Part shown: piece after piece, positions 41,794 through 52,442 of the stretch
How the letters are laid out: each line of letters begins with the position of its first letter
Position numbering within the stretch: position 1 is the stretch's first letter
Assembly: GCF_014648575.1 (NCBI RefSeq)
Contig: NZ_BMRJ01000001.1
Location: 949,422 to 1,013,421, forward strand
Length of the DNA stretch: 64,000 bases
Reading direction: 5' to 3'
Origin: Agromyces mediolanus
Lineage (GTDB): Bacteria > Actinomycetota > Actinomycetes > Actinomycetales > Microbacteriaceae
Notes under the pieces: model-generated
The model's input: only the letters and a program-made list of their open reading frames with translations
What the model was told of the DNA's origin: nothing
The model's database searches: none
Translations under genes and position numbers: made by a program

Positions 41794-43242
41794 ATGCAGC
41801 AGGAATTCGACCTCATCGTGATCGGCGGCGGGCCCGTGGGCGAGAACGTCGCCGATCGGGCCGTGCAGGGCGGGCTCAGCACCGTCATCGTCGAGCACGA
41901 GCTCGTCGGCGGCGAATGCTCGTACTGGGCGTGCATGCCGTCGAAGGCGCTGCTGCGCGCCGGCGCCGCGATCAGCGCGGCCCGCCGCGTGCCCGGCGCG
42001 GCGGAGGCGGTGACCGGGCATCTCGACGTGCAGGCGCTCTTCGCGCACCGCGACGACGTCGTGAAGCACTGGGACGACAGCGGCCAGCTCGAATGGCTCG
42101 ACGGGGCCGGCATCCAGCTCGTCCGGGGGCACGGCCGGCTCGACGGCGAGCGCCGCGTCGTCGTCGACACCCCGGACGGCGGCAGTGTCGAGCTGCGCGC
42201 CCGCGTCGCGGTGGTCGTGGCGACCGGCTCGGATCCGCTCATCCCGCGCATCGAGGGGCTCGCCGAGGCCCGGCCCTGGGCGAGCCGGGAGGCCACGAGC
42301 GCGGAGCAGGCGCCCCGCCGGCTCGCGGTGATCGGCGGCGGCGTGGTCGGCGTCGAGATGGCCGCCGCCTACGCCTCCTTCGGCACCGAGGTGACCGTCA
42401 TCGCCCGCAGCGGGCTGCTGCGCGAGTTCGAGCCCTTCGCGGGCGAGCTCGTCGGCGAGGGGCTGGCCGAACAGGGCGCGCGGGTCATCACGGGGGCGTC
42501 GCCGGTGCGGGTCGAGCGGGTCGGGGCGGCGGACGACGCGGATGCCTCGGGCGGCGAGGTGCGCATCGAGCTGTCGACCGGCGAGACGATCGTCGCCGAC
42601 GAGGTGCTCGTCGCGACCGGGCGCACCCCGCGCACCCACGGGCTCGGGCTCGAGACGATCGGCCTCGAACCCGGCGACTGGCTCGAGGCCGACGACACGC
42701 TCCGCGTGCCGGGGCACGACTGGCTCTACGCCGTCGGCGATGTGAACCACCGGGCGCTGCTCACCCATCAGGGCAAGTACCAGGCCCGGGCCGCGGGCGA
42801 CGCGATCGCGGCGCGGGCGCGCGGCGACGAGGCATCCGACGCCCCCTGGGGCGCGCACGTCGCGACCGCCGACCACCACGCGGTGCCGCAGGTCGTGTTC
42901 GCCGACCCCGAGGTCGCCGCCGTCGGGCTCACGGCGGCCGGCGTCGAGGAGGCCGGGCTGCGCACCCGGGTGCTCGACTACGAGCTCGGCTGGGTCGCGG
43001 GCGCCTCGCTGCTCGCCGACGGCTATCGCGGCACGGCCCGCATGATCGTCGACGAGGACCGCGGGGTCGTCGTCGGCGCGACCTTCGTCGGGCAGGACGT
43101 CGCCGAGCTCGTGCAGGCCGCGACGATCGCGATCGTCGGCGAGGTGCCGATCGATCGGCTCTGGCACGCGGTGCCCGCCTACCCGACGATGAGCGAGGTC
43201 TGGCTGCGCCTGCTCGAGGCCTACGGCCGCCCCGCCGCCTGA
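41794..43242 (+). CDS. pyridine nucleotide-disulfide oxidoreductase (class I)
   Basis: The product is 482 aa. FDLIVIGGGPVGENVADRA binds FAD; the redox-active disulfide is Cys42/Cys47 in GECSYWACMPSK; VIGGGVVGVEMA binds NAD(P)H; and the dimer-interface base is in LWHAVPAYPTMSEVW. It resembles lipoamide dehydrogenase/mercuric reductase-like proteins, but Tyr-Trp between the cysteines is unusual for LpdA. The substrate is uncertain. Short GGAG-like sequence precedes the ATG. Confidence 0.9.
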   Translation: MQQEFDLIVIGGGPVGENVADRAVQGGLSTVIVEHELVGGECSYWACMPSKALLRAGAAISAARRVPGAAEAVTGHLDVQALFAHRDDVVKHWDDSGQLEWLDGAGIQLVRGHGRLDGERRVVVDTPDGGSVELRARVAVVVATGSDPLIPRIEGLAEARPWASREATSAEQAPRRLAVIGGGVVGVEMAAAYASFGTEVTVIARSGLLREFEPFAGELVGEGLAEQGARVITGASPVRVERVGAADDADASGGEVRIELSTGETIVADEVLVATGRTPRTHGLGLETIGLEPGDWLEADDTLRVPGHDWLYAVGDVNHRALLTHQGKYQARAAGDAIAARARGDEASDAPWGAHVATADHHAVPQVVFADPEVAAVGLTAAGVEEAGLRTRVLDYELGWVAGASLLADGYRGTARMIVDEDRGVVVGATFVGQDVAELVQAATIAIVGEVPIDRLWHAVPAYPTMSEVWLRLLEAYGRPAA

Positions 43243-43254
43243 CCCTGCCTGGCT

Positions 43255-43301
43255 CGCTGAGCTCGTCGGAGCGTGTCGAGTTCGCTTCGACAAGCTCAGC
43301 G
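43255..43301. repeat. REP-like inverted repeat
   Basis: CGCTGAGCTCGTCG pairs with CGACAAGCTCAGCG with one mismatch, around a 19-nt loop. The motif CTTCGACAAGCTCAGCG is common in intergenic repeats of Microbacteriaceae as I recall them. It directly follows the disulfide oxidoreductase gene and could also end its transcript. Confidence 0.7.
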
Positions 43302-43355
43302 GACCAGCGGGCCAGCTCAGCGGACCAGGGGACGAGCTCAGCGGGCCAGGGTCAG
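43293..43355. repeat. three tandem 21-bp repeats
   Basis: AGCTCAGCGGACCAGCGGGCC, slightly varied, starts at 43293, 43314 and 43335 with exact 21-bp spacing. The last copy runs into the stop codon of corA. The first unit is also the right arm of the hairpin just before. Confidence 0.75.
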
Positions 43356-44371
43356 AGCCAGCGGCGGAGCTTGAAGACCCCGTACAGCGCGGCGCTCATG
43401 CCGAGCATGAGCAGCAGCGCGAAGGGGTAGCCGAGGCTCCAGTGCAGCTCGGGCATGACGTCGAAGTTCATGCCGTACACGGTGCCGATCAGAGTCGGCG
43501 CGAACAGGATCGCCGCCCACGAGGAGATCTTCTTGATCTCCTCGTTCTGGGCGAGGTTCAGCTCCGTCATCCGGCGCATCTCCTCGTTCTGCCGCTGGGC
43601 GACGAGCGTCGCCTCGACCTGCAGGGCGTTGTCCAGGATGGCGCGGAACGCCCCGGCCCGCTCGACGATCCGCAGGGCGTGGTCGAGCACGTCGCGCAGC
43701 GAGCGGCGCAGCTCGACGTCGACGCCGTACTTGTCGGAGCCGCGGGCGAGCCCCTCGAGCATCCCGACGAGCGGCTGCGCCGCGCGCTGGAAGTCGAGCA
43801 CCTCGCGGGCGAGCTCGTAGATCCGCCGGGAGACGCCCTCGACACCGGAGAACAGCTGGTCCTCGATCTCGTCGATGTCGTTCTCGAGCCCTGCGACGAC
43901 GGGGCCGTACTCGTCGACGACCTCGTCGAGCACGGCGTAGAGCACCGCCTCCGGGCCCATCGCGAGCAGCTCGGGGGAGGCCTCGAGGCGCCGCCGCACC
44001 CGTCGGAGGTCGGGCGCCTCGGCGTGCCGGATCGTCACGACGAAGTCGGGCCCGACGAACAGGTGCAGTTCGCCGAACTCGACCTCCTCGTGCTCGTCGA
44101 CGTAGCGGGCGGGGCGGAGCACGACGAAGAGGGTGTCGCCGTAGCGCTCGAGCTTGGAGCGCTGGTGGCCGGTGAGCGCGTCCTCGACGGCGAGCGGATG
44201 CAGCTCGAACTGCTCGGCGACCGAGCGCACTTCCTCGGGGCTGGGGCGGTACAGGCCGATCCAGGCCATGCCTCCGCCGGAGCGCATCACCTCGGACGTC
44301 TGCTGCAGGTTCTCGGGGGTGGCGGTGCGGAGGCCGTCCACGTACACGCCGTTGTCGATCAGGGTCATCAT
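43352..44371 (-). CDS. corA: CorA-type magnesium/divalent cation transporter
   Basis: The product is 339 aa. A large N-terminal cytoplasmic domain is followed by the GMN selectivity motif (GTVYGMNFD, at about residue 300) and two membrane helices at the very C-terminus, the CorA arrangement. The two ATG codons at the start are adjacent (MMTLI). The coding end overlaps the third 21-bp repeat unit. It should import Mg2+ or other divalents as a pentamer. Confidence 0.93.
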   Translation of the reverse strand: MMTLIDNGVYVDGLRTATPENLQQTSEVMRSGGGMAWIGLYRPSPEEVRSVAEQFELHPLAVEDALTGHQRSKLERYGDTLFVVLRPARYVDEHEEVEFGELHLFVGPDFVVTIRHAEAPDLRRVRRRLEASPELLAMGPEAVLYAVLDEVVDEYGPVVAGLENDIDEIEDQLFSGVEGVSRRIYELAREVLDFQRAAQPLVGMLEGLARGSDKYGVDVELRRSLRDVLDHALRIVERAGAFRAILDNALQVEATLVAQRQNEEMRRMTELNLAQNEEIKKISSWAAILFAPTLIGTVYGMNFDVMPELHWSLGYPFALLLMLGMSAALYGVFKLRRWL

Positions 44372-44586
44372 TTCGTCTCACCTCGTCTGGGTCGATCGCG
44401 CGACGTCCACGACGTCGCGGGGGCTGCGCGCTCGGCGCGCGGATGCCACCGCTCGGACCAGCGAGGGACGGATGCCTCGGGCGGACGTGCGATCGTGCCG
44501 CAGCCGCGTCGGGGACGCGGGGCGCTGCGGGCGGGACGATCAGTGCCGCGGGAGACCGGCTCGAAGGGGCGAGGCGGCGGCGCGGC

Positions 44587-44702
44587 TACTATCACCGGAC
44601 ATGTCGCATCACCTGCCTTCGATCGGGGCGGCCTCGTGCCGGAGTCGGCGGGAGGCCCGGGGGCCGGAAGGGCCCCGGCAACCATAGGCCGGGGCATCCG
44701 AC
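44587..44702 (+). promoter_or_regulatory. TACTAT promoter and structured leader with two exclusive hairpins
   Basis: TACTAT (44587-44592) is a good -10 element. The 160-nt leader that follows contains GGCCCCGG (about 44671-44678), which can pair either with the upstream GGGGCC (44660-44665, loop GGAAG) or with the downstream CCGGGGC (44689-44695, loop CAACCATAGG). GTCGG/CCGAC (44644-44648/44698-44702) could close the whole element. I cannot match it to a named riboswitch class. The 385-bp gap 44372-44756 holds nothing else I can support. Confidence 0.4.
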
Positions 44703-44756
44703 AAGTCAATGCGGGGCGTCGGCCGGGATGTCGGTGGCCGGCGCGAGACTCGCGTC

Positions 44757-45131
44757 ATGACCTCTCACACGCACGGCATCCCGCGCACGATCGACTACAT
44801 CGAGATCTCCGTCACCGACCTGCCGGCCGCGCAGGCGTTCTACGGCGCCGCCTTCGGGTGGGAGTTCACGCCGTACGGCCCGCAGTACGCCGGCATCCGC
44901 ACGGCGGCCGAGCGCGGCGGCGAAGAGGCCGGCGGGCTGATGCAGGTCGACGAGGTGACCACCGGCGGCCCGCTCGTGCTGCTCTACAGCGACGATCTCG
45001 ACGGCACCGCCGAGGCGATCACCGCGGCCGGCGGACGGGTGACCCAGGGGCCGTACGAGTTCCCCGGCGGCCGTCGTCTGCATTTCGCCGACCCCAGCGG
45101 CAACGAGCTGGGCGTCTGGTCGGAGCGATAA
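44757..45131 (+). CDS. VOC-family (glyoxalase-like) protein
   Basis: The product is 124 aa, a single vicinal-oxygen-chelate domain: IDYIEISVTDLPAAQAFYGAAFGWEF and FPGGRRLHFADPSGNELGVWSE. The final DPSGNELGVW is typical of glyoxalase/bleomycin-resistance/dioxygenase proteins. The metal-binding residues and the substrate cannot be settled. It lies alone behind a long structured leader. Confidence 0.9.
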   Translation: MTSHTHGIPRTIDYIEISVTDLPAAQAFYGAAFGWEFTPYGPQYAGIRTAAERGGEEAGGLMQVDEVTTGGPLVLLYSDDLDGTAEAITAAGGRVTQGPYEFPGGRRLHFADPSGNELGVWSER

Positions 45132-45185
45132 CCGCTCCCACCAGGCAAATCCTTCTGCTGCGGGAATACCGCACGCGCTCCAGAA

Positions 45186-45206
45186 GTTGAGTCAACTGTA
45201 CTCAAG
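45186..45206. promoter_or_regulatory. HAIR operator copy 2 upstream of dnaK
   Basis: GTTGAGT-N7-ACTCAAG matches the HspR-associated inverted repeat CTTGAGT-N7-ACTCAAG in all but one base. It lies about 205 bp before dnaK. Confidence 0.8.
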
Positions 45207-45221
45207 TTTTACCGGATCGAC

Positions 45222-45269
45222 TTGACGCGTTCACCTCGATTTGCGACACTTGAGCCGTTGAGACTCAAG
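45222..45269 (+). promoter_or_regulatory. dnaK promoter with HAIR operator copy 1
   Basis: TTGACG (45222-45227) and GACACT (45245-45250) are 17 bp apart. CTTGAGC-N7-ACTCAAG (45249-45269) overlaps the -10 and start region and fits the HAIR consensus except one base. Bound HspR would block the promoter until heat shock. Confidence 0.7.
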
Positions 45270-45347
45270 TCTTGACGGGGCCAGCAATGGCCGTCAGAGA
45301 TGACAGAGACTTCGGCTGCGGGCCAGCACGGCCGAGCCGCGCGCTGA

Positions 45348-47294
<1,947 letters not shown>

Positions 47295-47296
47295 CC

Positions 47297-47902
47297 ATGG
47301 CTGACGAGAACCAGAACCCCGACGAGCCGGTCATCCGCGACAAGCGGAAGATCGACCCCGAGACCGGTGCGGTTCGCGAGCCCTCGAGCGAGACGGATGC
47401 CGCGGCCGACGCCGCGGCATCCGCCGACGAGGCCGAGCTCACCGTCGACGACATCCTCAACGCGGCGCAGGCCGAGGTCGCGGAGCCGAACGACGAGCAC
47501 CTCGCCGACCTCAAGCGGGTGACCGCCGAGTACGCCAACTACCGCAAGCGCACCGAGCAGAACCGCGAGCTCGAGCGCGACCGGGCGGTCGGCCAGACGG
47601 TCGCCGCGCTGCTGCCCGTGCTCGACGACCTCGACCGGGCCGAGAAGCACGGCGACCTCGAGGGCGACACCGCCTTCGGCACGATCGCCGCGAAGCTCCG
47701 GCAGGTCACCGAGCGGCTCGGGCTGGTGCGCTTCGGTGCGGTCGGCGAGCCGTTCGACCCGCAGCTGCACGAGGCGATCTTCCAGCAGCCCGCCGACGAC
47801 GTGGAGGTCGACACGGTCGCCGACGTCGTCGAGACCGGGTACCAGCTGGGCGAGGTCCAGCTGCGGCCGGCCAAGGTCGTGGTGAAGAGCCCGCAGGGCT
47901 GA
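47297..47902 (+). CDS. grpE: nucleotide exchange factor GrpE
   Basis: The product is 201 aa. An acidic, disordered N-terminus of about 60 residues is followed by the coiled-coil [27 protein letters not shown] and the C-terminal beta domain [12 protein letters not shown]...[23 protein letters not shown], the GrpE signature. It releases ADP from DnaK. Confidence 0.97.
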   Translation: MADENQNPDEPVIRDKRKIDPETGAVREPSSETDAAADAAASADEAELTVDDILNAAQAEVAEPNDEHLADLKRVTAEYANYRKRTEQNRELERDRAVGQTVAALLPVLDDLDRAEKHGDLEGDTAFGTIAAKLRQVTERLGLVRFGAVGEPFDPQLHEAIFQQPADDVEVDTVADVVETGYQLGEVQLRPAKVVVKSPQG

Positions 47903-47926
47903 GCCCCGGCAGACCGCTCCACGAGA

Positions 47927-47997
47927 CGGGAGGAGATTCGCGCCAGGGGAGGATGGGATCGTTCGATCCGACCTCCGCCGCAGCGAATCTCCTCCCG
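47927..47997 (+). repeat. 71-nt inverted repeat between grpE and dnaJ
   Basis: CGGGAGGAGATTCGC and its exact reverse complement form a 15-bp stem. Inside is a second hairpin GGATC-GTTC-GATCC flanked by GGAGG/CCTCC. The element fills half of the 136-bp gap between two genes that belong to one operon. It may set the dose of dnaJ relative to dnaK-grpE by termination, processing or 3'-end protection. Confidence 0.75.
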
Positions 47998-48038
47998 CAC
48001 TCATTCAGATACGACAGACTTCAAGAAAGGAGGTGCCG

Positions 48039-49025
48039 ATGGCCAGTCAGGACTGGTTCGACAAGGACTTCTACCAGGTGCTCGGCGTCTCCAAGGACGC
48101 GAGCGACAGCGAGATCAAGAAGGTCTACCGCAAGCTCGCGCGCAAGTACCACCCAGACCAGAACCCCGGCGACGCCGCGGCGGAGGCGAAGTTCAAGGAG
48201 ATCTCCGAGGCGAACGCCGTGCTCTCCGACCCCGAGCAGCGCAAGGAGTACGACGCCATCCGGGCGATGGGCTCCGGCGCGCGCTTCACGGCGCCCGGCG
48301 CCGGCGGCCAGGGCGGCTTCGAGGACGTCTTCGGCGGCATGTTCAACCAGGGCGGCGGCGGTCAGCGCTACACCTTCCAGCAGGGCGGCGACTACGACGA
48401 CCTGCTCGGCGGGCTCTTCGGCGGCGGCCGCTTCGGGCAGCCCTCCGGAGGCTACCGCGGCTTCGGCGGGCCGACCCGCGGGCGCGATGTCACGGCGACG
48501 ACCACGCTCGACTTCATCACGGCGACCAAGGGCGAGCAAATCACCCTGCAGACCTCCGACGGCAAGCCGATCACGGTGCGCATCCCGGCGGGCGTCGCCG
48601 ACGGGCAGAAGATCAAGCTGCGCGGCAAGGGCCACCCCTCGCCCGACGGCGGCGAGACCGGCGACCTCATCCTCACCGTGCACGTGCGCAAGCACCCGGT
48701 CTTCGAGCGCGACGGGCTGAACCTCCGCGTCACCGTGCCCGTGACGTTCACCGAAGCCGCGCTCGGTGCCACGATCCAGGTGCCGACCCTCGGCGGCGAC
48801 CCCGTCAAGCTCCGCGTCGCGCCCGGCACCCCGAGCGGCCGCGTGCTGCGGGTGAAGGGCCGCGGCGTCGAGACGAAGAAGGGCACCGGCGACCTGCTCG
48901 CCGTCGTGCAGATCGCCGTCCCCTCGCACCTCTCGAAGGAGGCGAAGGAGGCGGTCGAGGCGCTCGCCGCCGCCCTCCCCGACGAGGACCCGCGCGAAGA
49001 CCTGCTCGCAAAGGCGCGGAGCTAG
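48039..49025 (+). CDS. dnaJ: DnaJ-family co-chaperone lacking the zinc-finger domain
   Basis: The product is 328 aa. The J domain ([35 protein letters not shown]) contains the HPD triad, followed by a Gly/Phe-rich stretch (about residues 85-150) and the two C-terminal substrate domains. There is no CxxCxGxG repeat, so it is a class B (CbpA-like) DnaJ. AAAGGAGG lies 7 nt before the ATG; a GTG two codons earlier is less likely. It stimulates DnaK ATPase. Confidence 0.95.
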   Translation: MASQDWFDKDFYQVLGVSKDASDSEIKKVYRKLARKYHPDQNPGDAAAEAKFKEISEANAVLSDPEQRKEYDAIRAMGSGARFTAPGAGGQGGFEDVFGGMFNQGGGGQRYTFQQGGDYDDLLGGLFGGGRFGQPSGGYRGFGGPTRGRDVTATTTLDFITATKGEQITLQTSDGKPITVRIPAGVADGQKIKLRGKGHPSPDGGETGDLILTVHVRKHPVFERDGLNLRVTVPVTFTEAALGATIQVPTLGGDPVKLRVAPGTPSGRVLRVKGRGVETKKGTGDLLAVVQIAVPSHLSKEAKEAVEALAAALPDEDPREDLLAKARS

Positions 49026-49027
49026 CC

Positions 49028-49444
49028 GTGAACGAGACGAGCCCGCTCTTCGTGATCTCGGTCGCGGCCGAGCTCGCGGGCATGCACCCGCAGACCCTCC
49101 GGCAGTACGACCGGCTCGGGCTCGTGTCGCCCACCCGCACGGCGGGCAAGTCGCGCCGCTACTCGATGCGCGACGTCGTGCAGCTGCGCGAGATCGCCCA
49201 GCTCTCGGCCGAGGGCGTGAGCCTCGAGGGCATCCGCCGGGTGCTCGGCCTCGAAGACGAGGTGCAGAGCCTGCGCGCCCGCGTGCGCGAGCTCGAGGCC
49301 GCGCTCGCCGACGAGATGCTGAACCGGCCGGGTCGCCGCGTGTTCGCCGCCGGTTCGGCCGGTGAAGTCGTCACCCTCAAGGCCGGCACGCGCGTCCGCC
49401 GCGAGAACGCGCTCGTCGTCTGGCGCCCGCTCGAGCACGAGTAG
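49028..49444 (+). CDS. hspR: HspR, MerR-type heat-shock repressor
   Basis: The product is 138 aa from a GTG 2 nt after dnaJ. FVISVAAELAGMHPQTLRQYDRLGLVSP is the MerR-like winged helix, and LREIAQLSAEGVSLEGIRRVLGL plus the coiled coil DEVQSLRARVRELEAALADE complete it. It binds the HAIR boxes upstream of dnaK, so the operon is autoregulated; in relatives DnaK acts as co-repressor. Confidence 0.96.
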   Translation: MNETSPLFVISVAAELAGMHPQTLRQYDRLGLVSPTRTAGKSRRYSMRDVVQLREIAQLSAEGVSLEGIRRVLGLEDEVQSLRARVRELEAALADEMLNRPGRRVFAAGSAGEVVTLKAGTRVRRENALVVWRPLEHE

Positions 49445-49486
49445 CGGCCCCGCCGCGGCGGCGAGCCCCGGACACGAGCAGCCGGC

Positions 49487-50233
49487 TCAGCGCCCCCAGG
49501 CCTCCGCGGGCGCCTCGATGACGTCATACGGCCGCGAGCTCCAGTGCGTGCCGTAGCCGTAGTGGCTCGACGCCCACGGCGAGGCCCAGATCGCCTGCGC
49601 CGTCGCGTCGGCGGAGTCGCCGCGCTGCAGCGCCGCGTCGACGGCCGGGTACCGTCCGGAGCGCAGGTTCTCGGCGGCGTAGTACGCCGCGACGGCGAGG
49701 TCGGGGTAGCTCCCGAGCCCCGAGCCACCGCCCGAGCCCTGCCCGTTGTTGAGCGGGTTGTTGCGGTTCCACCAGTTGTCGGCGCCGTTCTCCTGGCGCA
49801 TCCATCGCATCATGAACGTGACGTTCTCTTCGGTCACCGGCCAGTCGCCCTCGATCAGCACGAGCTTCGCCCAGTCGAGATTGGTGCCGCCCGCCACGAG
49901 CGTCTGGGTGCCCGTGGACGCGACGTACGACTCCTCGGCCACGCCGGGCAGTGCCGCGGCGTCGTGCACCTCGATCGACTGCACCGCCTCGGCCACGGTG
50001 TCGGCCGATCCGTCGGCGACGAGGGCGACGGCCGCCGGGTCGGGGGCCGGCGAGCTCGGGGCGAGCGCGAGCCCCGCGGTCGTGCCGAGCACGACGAAGG
50101 AAGCGAAGAGGGCCGCGAAGCGGCGGGCGACGGGCGGCCGTGCGGCGTCGCTGCGGGGTCGCTCGCTCGCCGCCGCACCGGGGTTCGGGGCGACGGCCGG
50201 GTCGGTGGAGCGGGGGAACCGGCGGTGACGCAT
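49487..50233 (-). CDS. secreted lysozyme-/glucosaminidase-like protein
   Basis: The product is 248 aa. A basic N-terminus and a membrane/signal segment at about 38-60 (RRFAALFASFVVLGTTAGLALAP) direct export. The C-terminal 130 residues read NVTFMMRWMRQENGADNWWNRNNPLNNGQG, then PDLAVAAYYAAENLRSGRYPAVDAALQRGDS and WASSHYGYGTHW. The Glu in RQEN and the NNPLN sequence resemble glycoside-hydrolase/transglycosylase folds such as endo-beta-N-acetylglucosaminidase. Function in peptidoglycan cleavage is plausible, not shown. Confidence 0.7.
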   Translation of the reverse strand: MRHRRFPRSTDPAVAPNPGAAASERPRSDAARPPVARRFAALFASFVVLGTTAGLALAPSSPAPDPAAVALVADGSADTVAEAVQSIEVHDAAALPGVAEESYVASTGTQTLVAGGTNLDWAKLVLIEGDWPVTEENVTFMMRWMRQENGADNWWNRNNPLNNGQGSGGGSGLGSYPDLAVAAYYAAENLRSGRYPAVDAALQRGDSADATAQAIWASPWASSHYGYGTHWSSRPYDVIEAPAEAWGR

Positions 50234-50306
50234 GCGGATGCGAGGGTAGCAAACCCGACTGGATCCCTCCAGAGCGCGCCCAGTCGGCGCCGGGTAGCCT
50301 GCCGAG

Positions 50307-51500
50307 GTGGACTTCACTGCGCTGCGCCGGCATCCCGACGTCGAGGGGCCCGGGCTCGAGGCATCCGATGCCGCCGACCGGCTGATCCTCGACGAGGCGA
50401 GGGCGGCCGTCGGGGCGCTCGCGCCCGGTGAGCTCGTCGTCATCGACGACGCCTTCGGGGCCCTCGCGCTCGGCGCGGTGGACCTCGGCGCGCGCGAGGT
50501 GCGCGTGCACCAGGACCCGATCACGGGCGAGCGCGCGCTCGCCGAGAACGCCGCCCGGCTCGGGCTCGCGCACGAGGTGCGCTCGGAGCCGCTCGCGCCG
50601 GCGCTCGTCGCCGGGGCGCGGCTCGTGCTGCTGCGGCTGCCGCGCTCCCTCGACCGGCTCGACGAGATCGCCGAGCTCGTCGCCCGCCACGCCGACCCCG
50701 CCGTCGAGATCGTCGCCGGGGGACGCCTGAAGCACATGTCGATCGCGATGAACGAGGTGCTCGGCCGCGCGTTCGCGCGCGTCGACGTGAGCCTCGCGCG
50801 GCAGAAGTCGCGGGTGCTGCGGGCGAGCGGTGCTCGGGCCGAGCTGCGGCCGGCGGGCGGCGGAGCGGATGCCCCGTCGAATGCCGCGCCCGTCCGCTGG
50901 CCGCGCCGCGAGCGCCACGACGAGCTCGGCCTCGTGGTCGTCGCGCACGGCGGCGTGTTCGCGGGAACGAAGGTCGACATCGGCACCCGCTTCCTCCTCG
51001 GTCACCTCGCCGAGGCCGTGCCCGACGCGGCATCCGCCGTCGACCTCGCCTGCGGCAGCGGCGTCATCGCGACGAAGCTCGCGCTCTCGCGCCCGGGGAT
51101 CCGGGTGACCGCGAGCGACCGTTCGGCCGCCGCCGCGGCATCCGCCCGCCTCACCGCGCTGGCCAACGGGGTCGCCGAGCGCGTGACCGTCGAACGCGCC
51201 GACGGCCTCGAGCTCCTCGCCGACGCGAGTGAGCCCCTCGTGCTGCTGAACCCGCCGTTCCACAGCGACGCGGCGCTGTCGACGGGCATCGCGGGCCACC
51301 TCTTCGCCGAGGCCGCACGGGTGCTGGCGCCCGGCGGCGAGCTCTGGTGCGTCTGGAACTCGCACCTGCGCTACCGCCCCCTGCTCGACCGCCTCGTCGG
51401 CCCGACGCGTCAGATCGCGAGGAACGCGAAGTTCACGGTGACCGCCTCCCGACGGGCCGAGCGCAGCACCGAGCGCAGCGCCGAGCGGGCGGGCGCGTGA
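50307..51500 (+). CDS. class I SAM methyltransferase (RsmC/RlmG-like)
   Basis: The product is 397 aa. The N-terminal half is a degenerate methyltransferase-like domain, as in RsmC/RlmG. The C-terminal half carries the SAM motif AVDLACGSGVIATKLAL, acidic loop and the catalytic LLNPPFHSDAALSTG (NPPF), typical of N2-guanine rRNA methyltransferases. Start is a GTG. The start of the next gene overlaps its stop. Confidence 0.88.
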   Translation: MDFTALRRHPDVEGPGLEASDAADRLILDEARAAVGALAPGELVVIDDAFGALALGAVDLGAREVRVHQDPITGERALAENAARLGLAHEVRSEPLAPALVAGARLVLLRLPRSLDRLDEIAELVARHADPAVEIVAGGRLKHMSIAMNEVLGRAFARVDVSLARQKSRVLRASGARAELRPAGGGADAPSNAAPVRWPRRERHDELGLVVVAHGGVFAGTKVDIGTRFLLGHLAEAVPDAASAVDLACGSGVIATKLALSRPGIRVTASDRSAAAAASARLTALANGVAERVTVERADGLELLADASEPLVLLNPPFHSDAALSTGIAGHLFAEAARVLAPGGELWCVWNSHLRYRPLLDRLVGPTRQIARNAKFTVTASRRAERSTERSAERAGA

Positions 51501-52402
51501 CGGCCGCCGAACAGCCGGCCGACGACGAGCGGCCGGACCCGCGCCGACTCACCTCCGTCGAGCAGCGCATCGACGCCGCGGCGCACCGCCTGCTCGCGGG
51601 CGCGCCCGAGCACGGGGCGAAGGCCAAACTGCTCGAGTTCCTCGTGTTCGGGGCGAAGCAGGCCTGGGCGTGCGTCTTCGGCGCCGCGCTCCTCGCCGTC
51701 ATCGTCGCGGCGCGGCTCTGGTACCCCGACGACGCCTGGCTCGCGCGCAACGACGCCCTGACGCTCGCGGCGATCGCGATCCAGATCGTGATGCTCGCCA
51801 CGCGCCTCGAGACCGGCCGCGAGCTCTGGGTGATCGTGCTGTTCCACCTCACGGGCACGGCGATGGAGCTGTTCAAGACCGACGTCGGCTCGTGGAGCTA
51901 CGACGGCGACGGGGTGCTCCGGATCGGGGCCGTGCCGCTCTTCTCGGGCTTCATGTACGCGGCGGTCGGCTCGTACATGGTGCGCGTGTACCGGCTCTTC
52001 GACCTGCGCTTCACGCGCTATCCGCGGCGCTGGCTCACGGCGGTCGTGGCCGCGGCGATCTACGCGAACTTCTTCGGGCATCACTTCATCGTCGACTTCC
52101 GCTGGCTGCTGCTCGCCGCGGTGGTCGTGCTGTGGTGGCCGACGATGATGCACTTCCGGGTGTGGCGGCGGGTGCACCGGATGCCCCTGCTCGTCGCGTT
52201 CGGCCTCGTCGCCCTGTTCATCTGGTTCGCGGAGAACATCGCGACGTGGGGCGGCGCGTGGCTGTACCCGGACCAGCTCGACGGCTGGCACCCCGTCTCC
52301 GCGTCGAAGCTCGTGTCGTGGTTCCTGCTCATGATCATCTCGGTGGTGCTGGTGACGTTCGTCTATCGGCCGCGGGAACCGGATGCCCCGACGGAGCGCT
52401 GA
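51497..52402 (+). CDS. DUF817 family membrane protein
   Basis: The product is 301 aa with about seven membrane segments. TRLETGRELWVIVLFHLTGTAMELFKTDVGSWSY, FFGHHFIVDFRWLLL and GAWLYPDQLDGWHPVSASKLVSWFLLMIISVVLVTF are the DUF817 blocks. It is translationally coupled to the methyltransferase (GTGA). Function unknown. Confidence 0.92.
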   Translation: MTAAEQPADDERPDPRRLTSVEQRIDAAAHRLLAGAPEHGAKAKLLEFLVFGAKQAWACVFGAALLAVIVAARLWYPDDAWLARNDALTLAAIAIQIVMLATRLETGRELWVIVLFHLTGTAMELFKTDVGSWSYDGDGVLRIGAVPLFSGFMYAAVGSYMVRVYRLFDLRFTRYPRRWLTAVVAAAIYANFFGHHFIVDFRWLLLAAVVVLWWPTMMHFRVWRRVHRMPLLVAFGLVALFIWFAENIATWGGAWLYPDQLDGWHPVSASKLVSWFLLMIISVVLVTFVYRPREPDAPTER

Positions 52403-52442
52403 CGGGGGTGCGCGTCCGGCGGCATCGTGTCAGGCTGGAGGC

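Noticed and set aside
44372-44702. Magnesium (M-box) or SAM riboswitch between corA and the VOC gene
   Set aside because: The M-box core GGTGAGGCTCCTA is absent on either strand and the SAM-I/SAM-IV core does not align beyond GGCAACC, so I report only a structured leader.
49446-49480. GC-rich palindrome CCGCCGCGGCGG between hspR and the convergent gene
   Set aside because: Too short and compositionally expected to be called a terminator with confidence.
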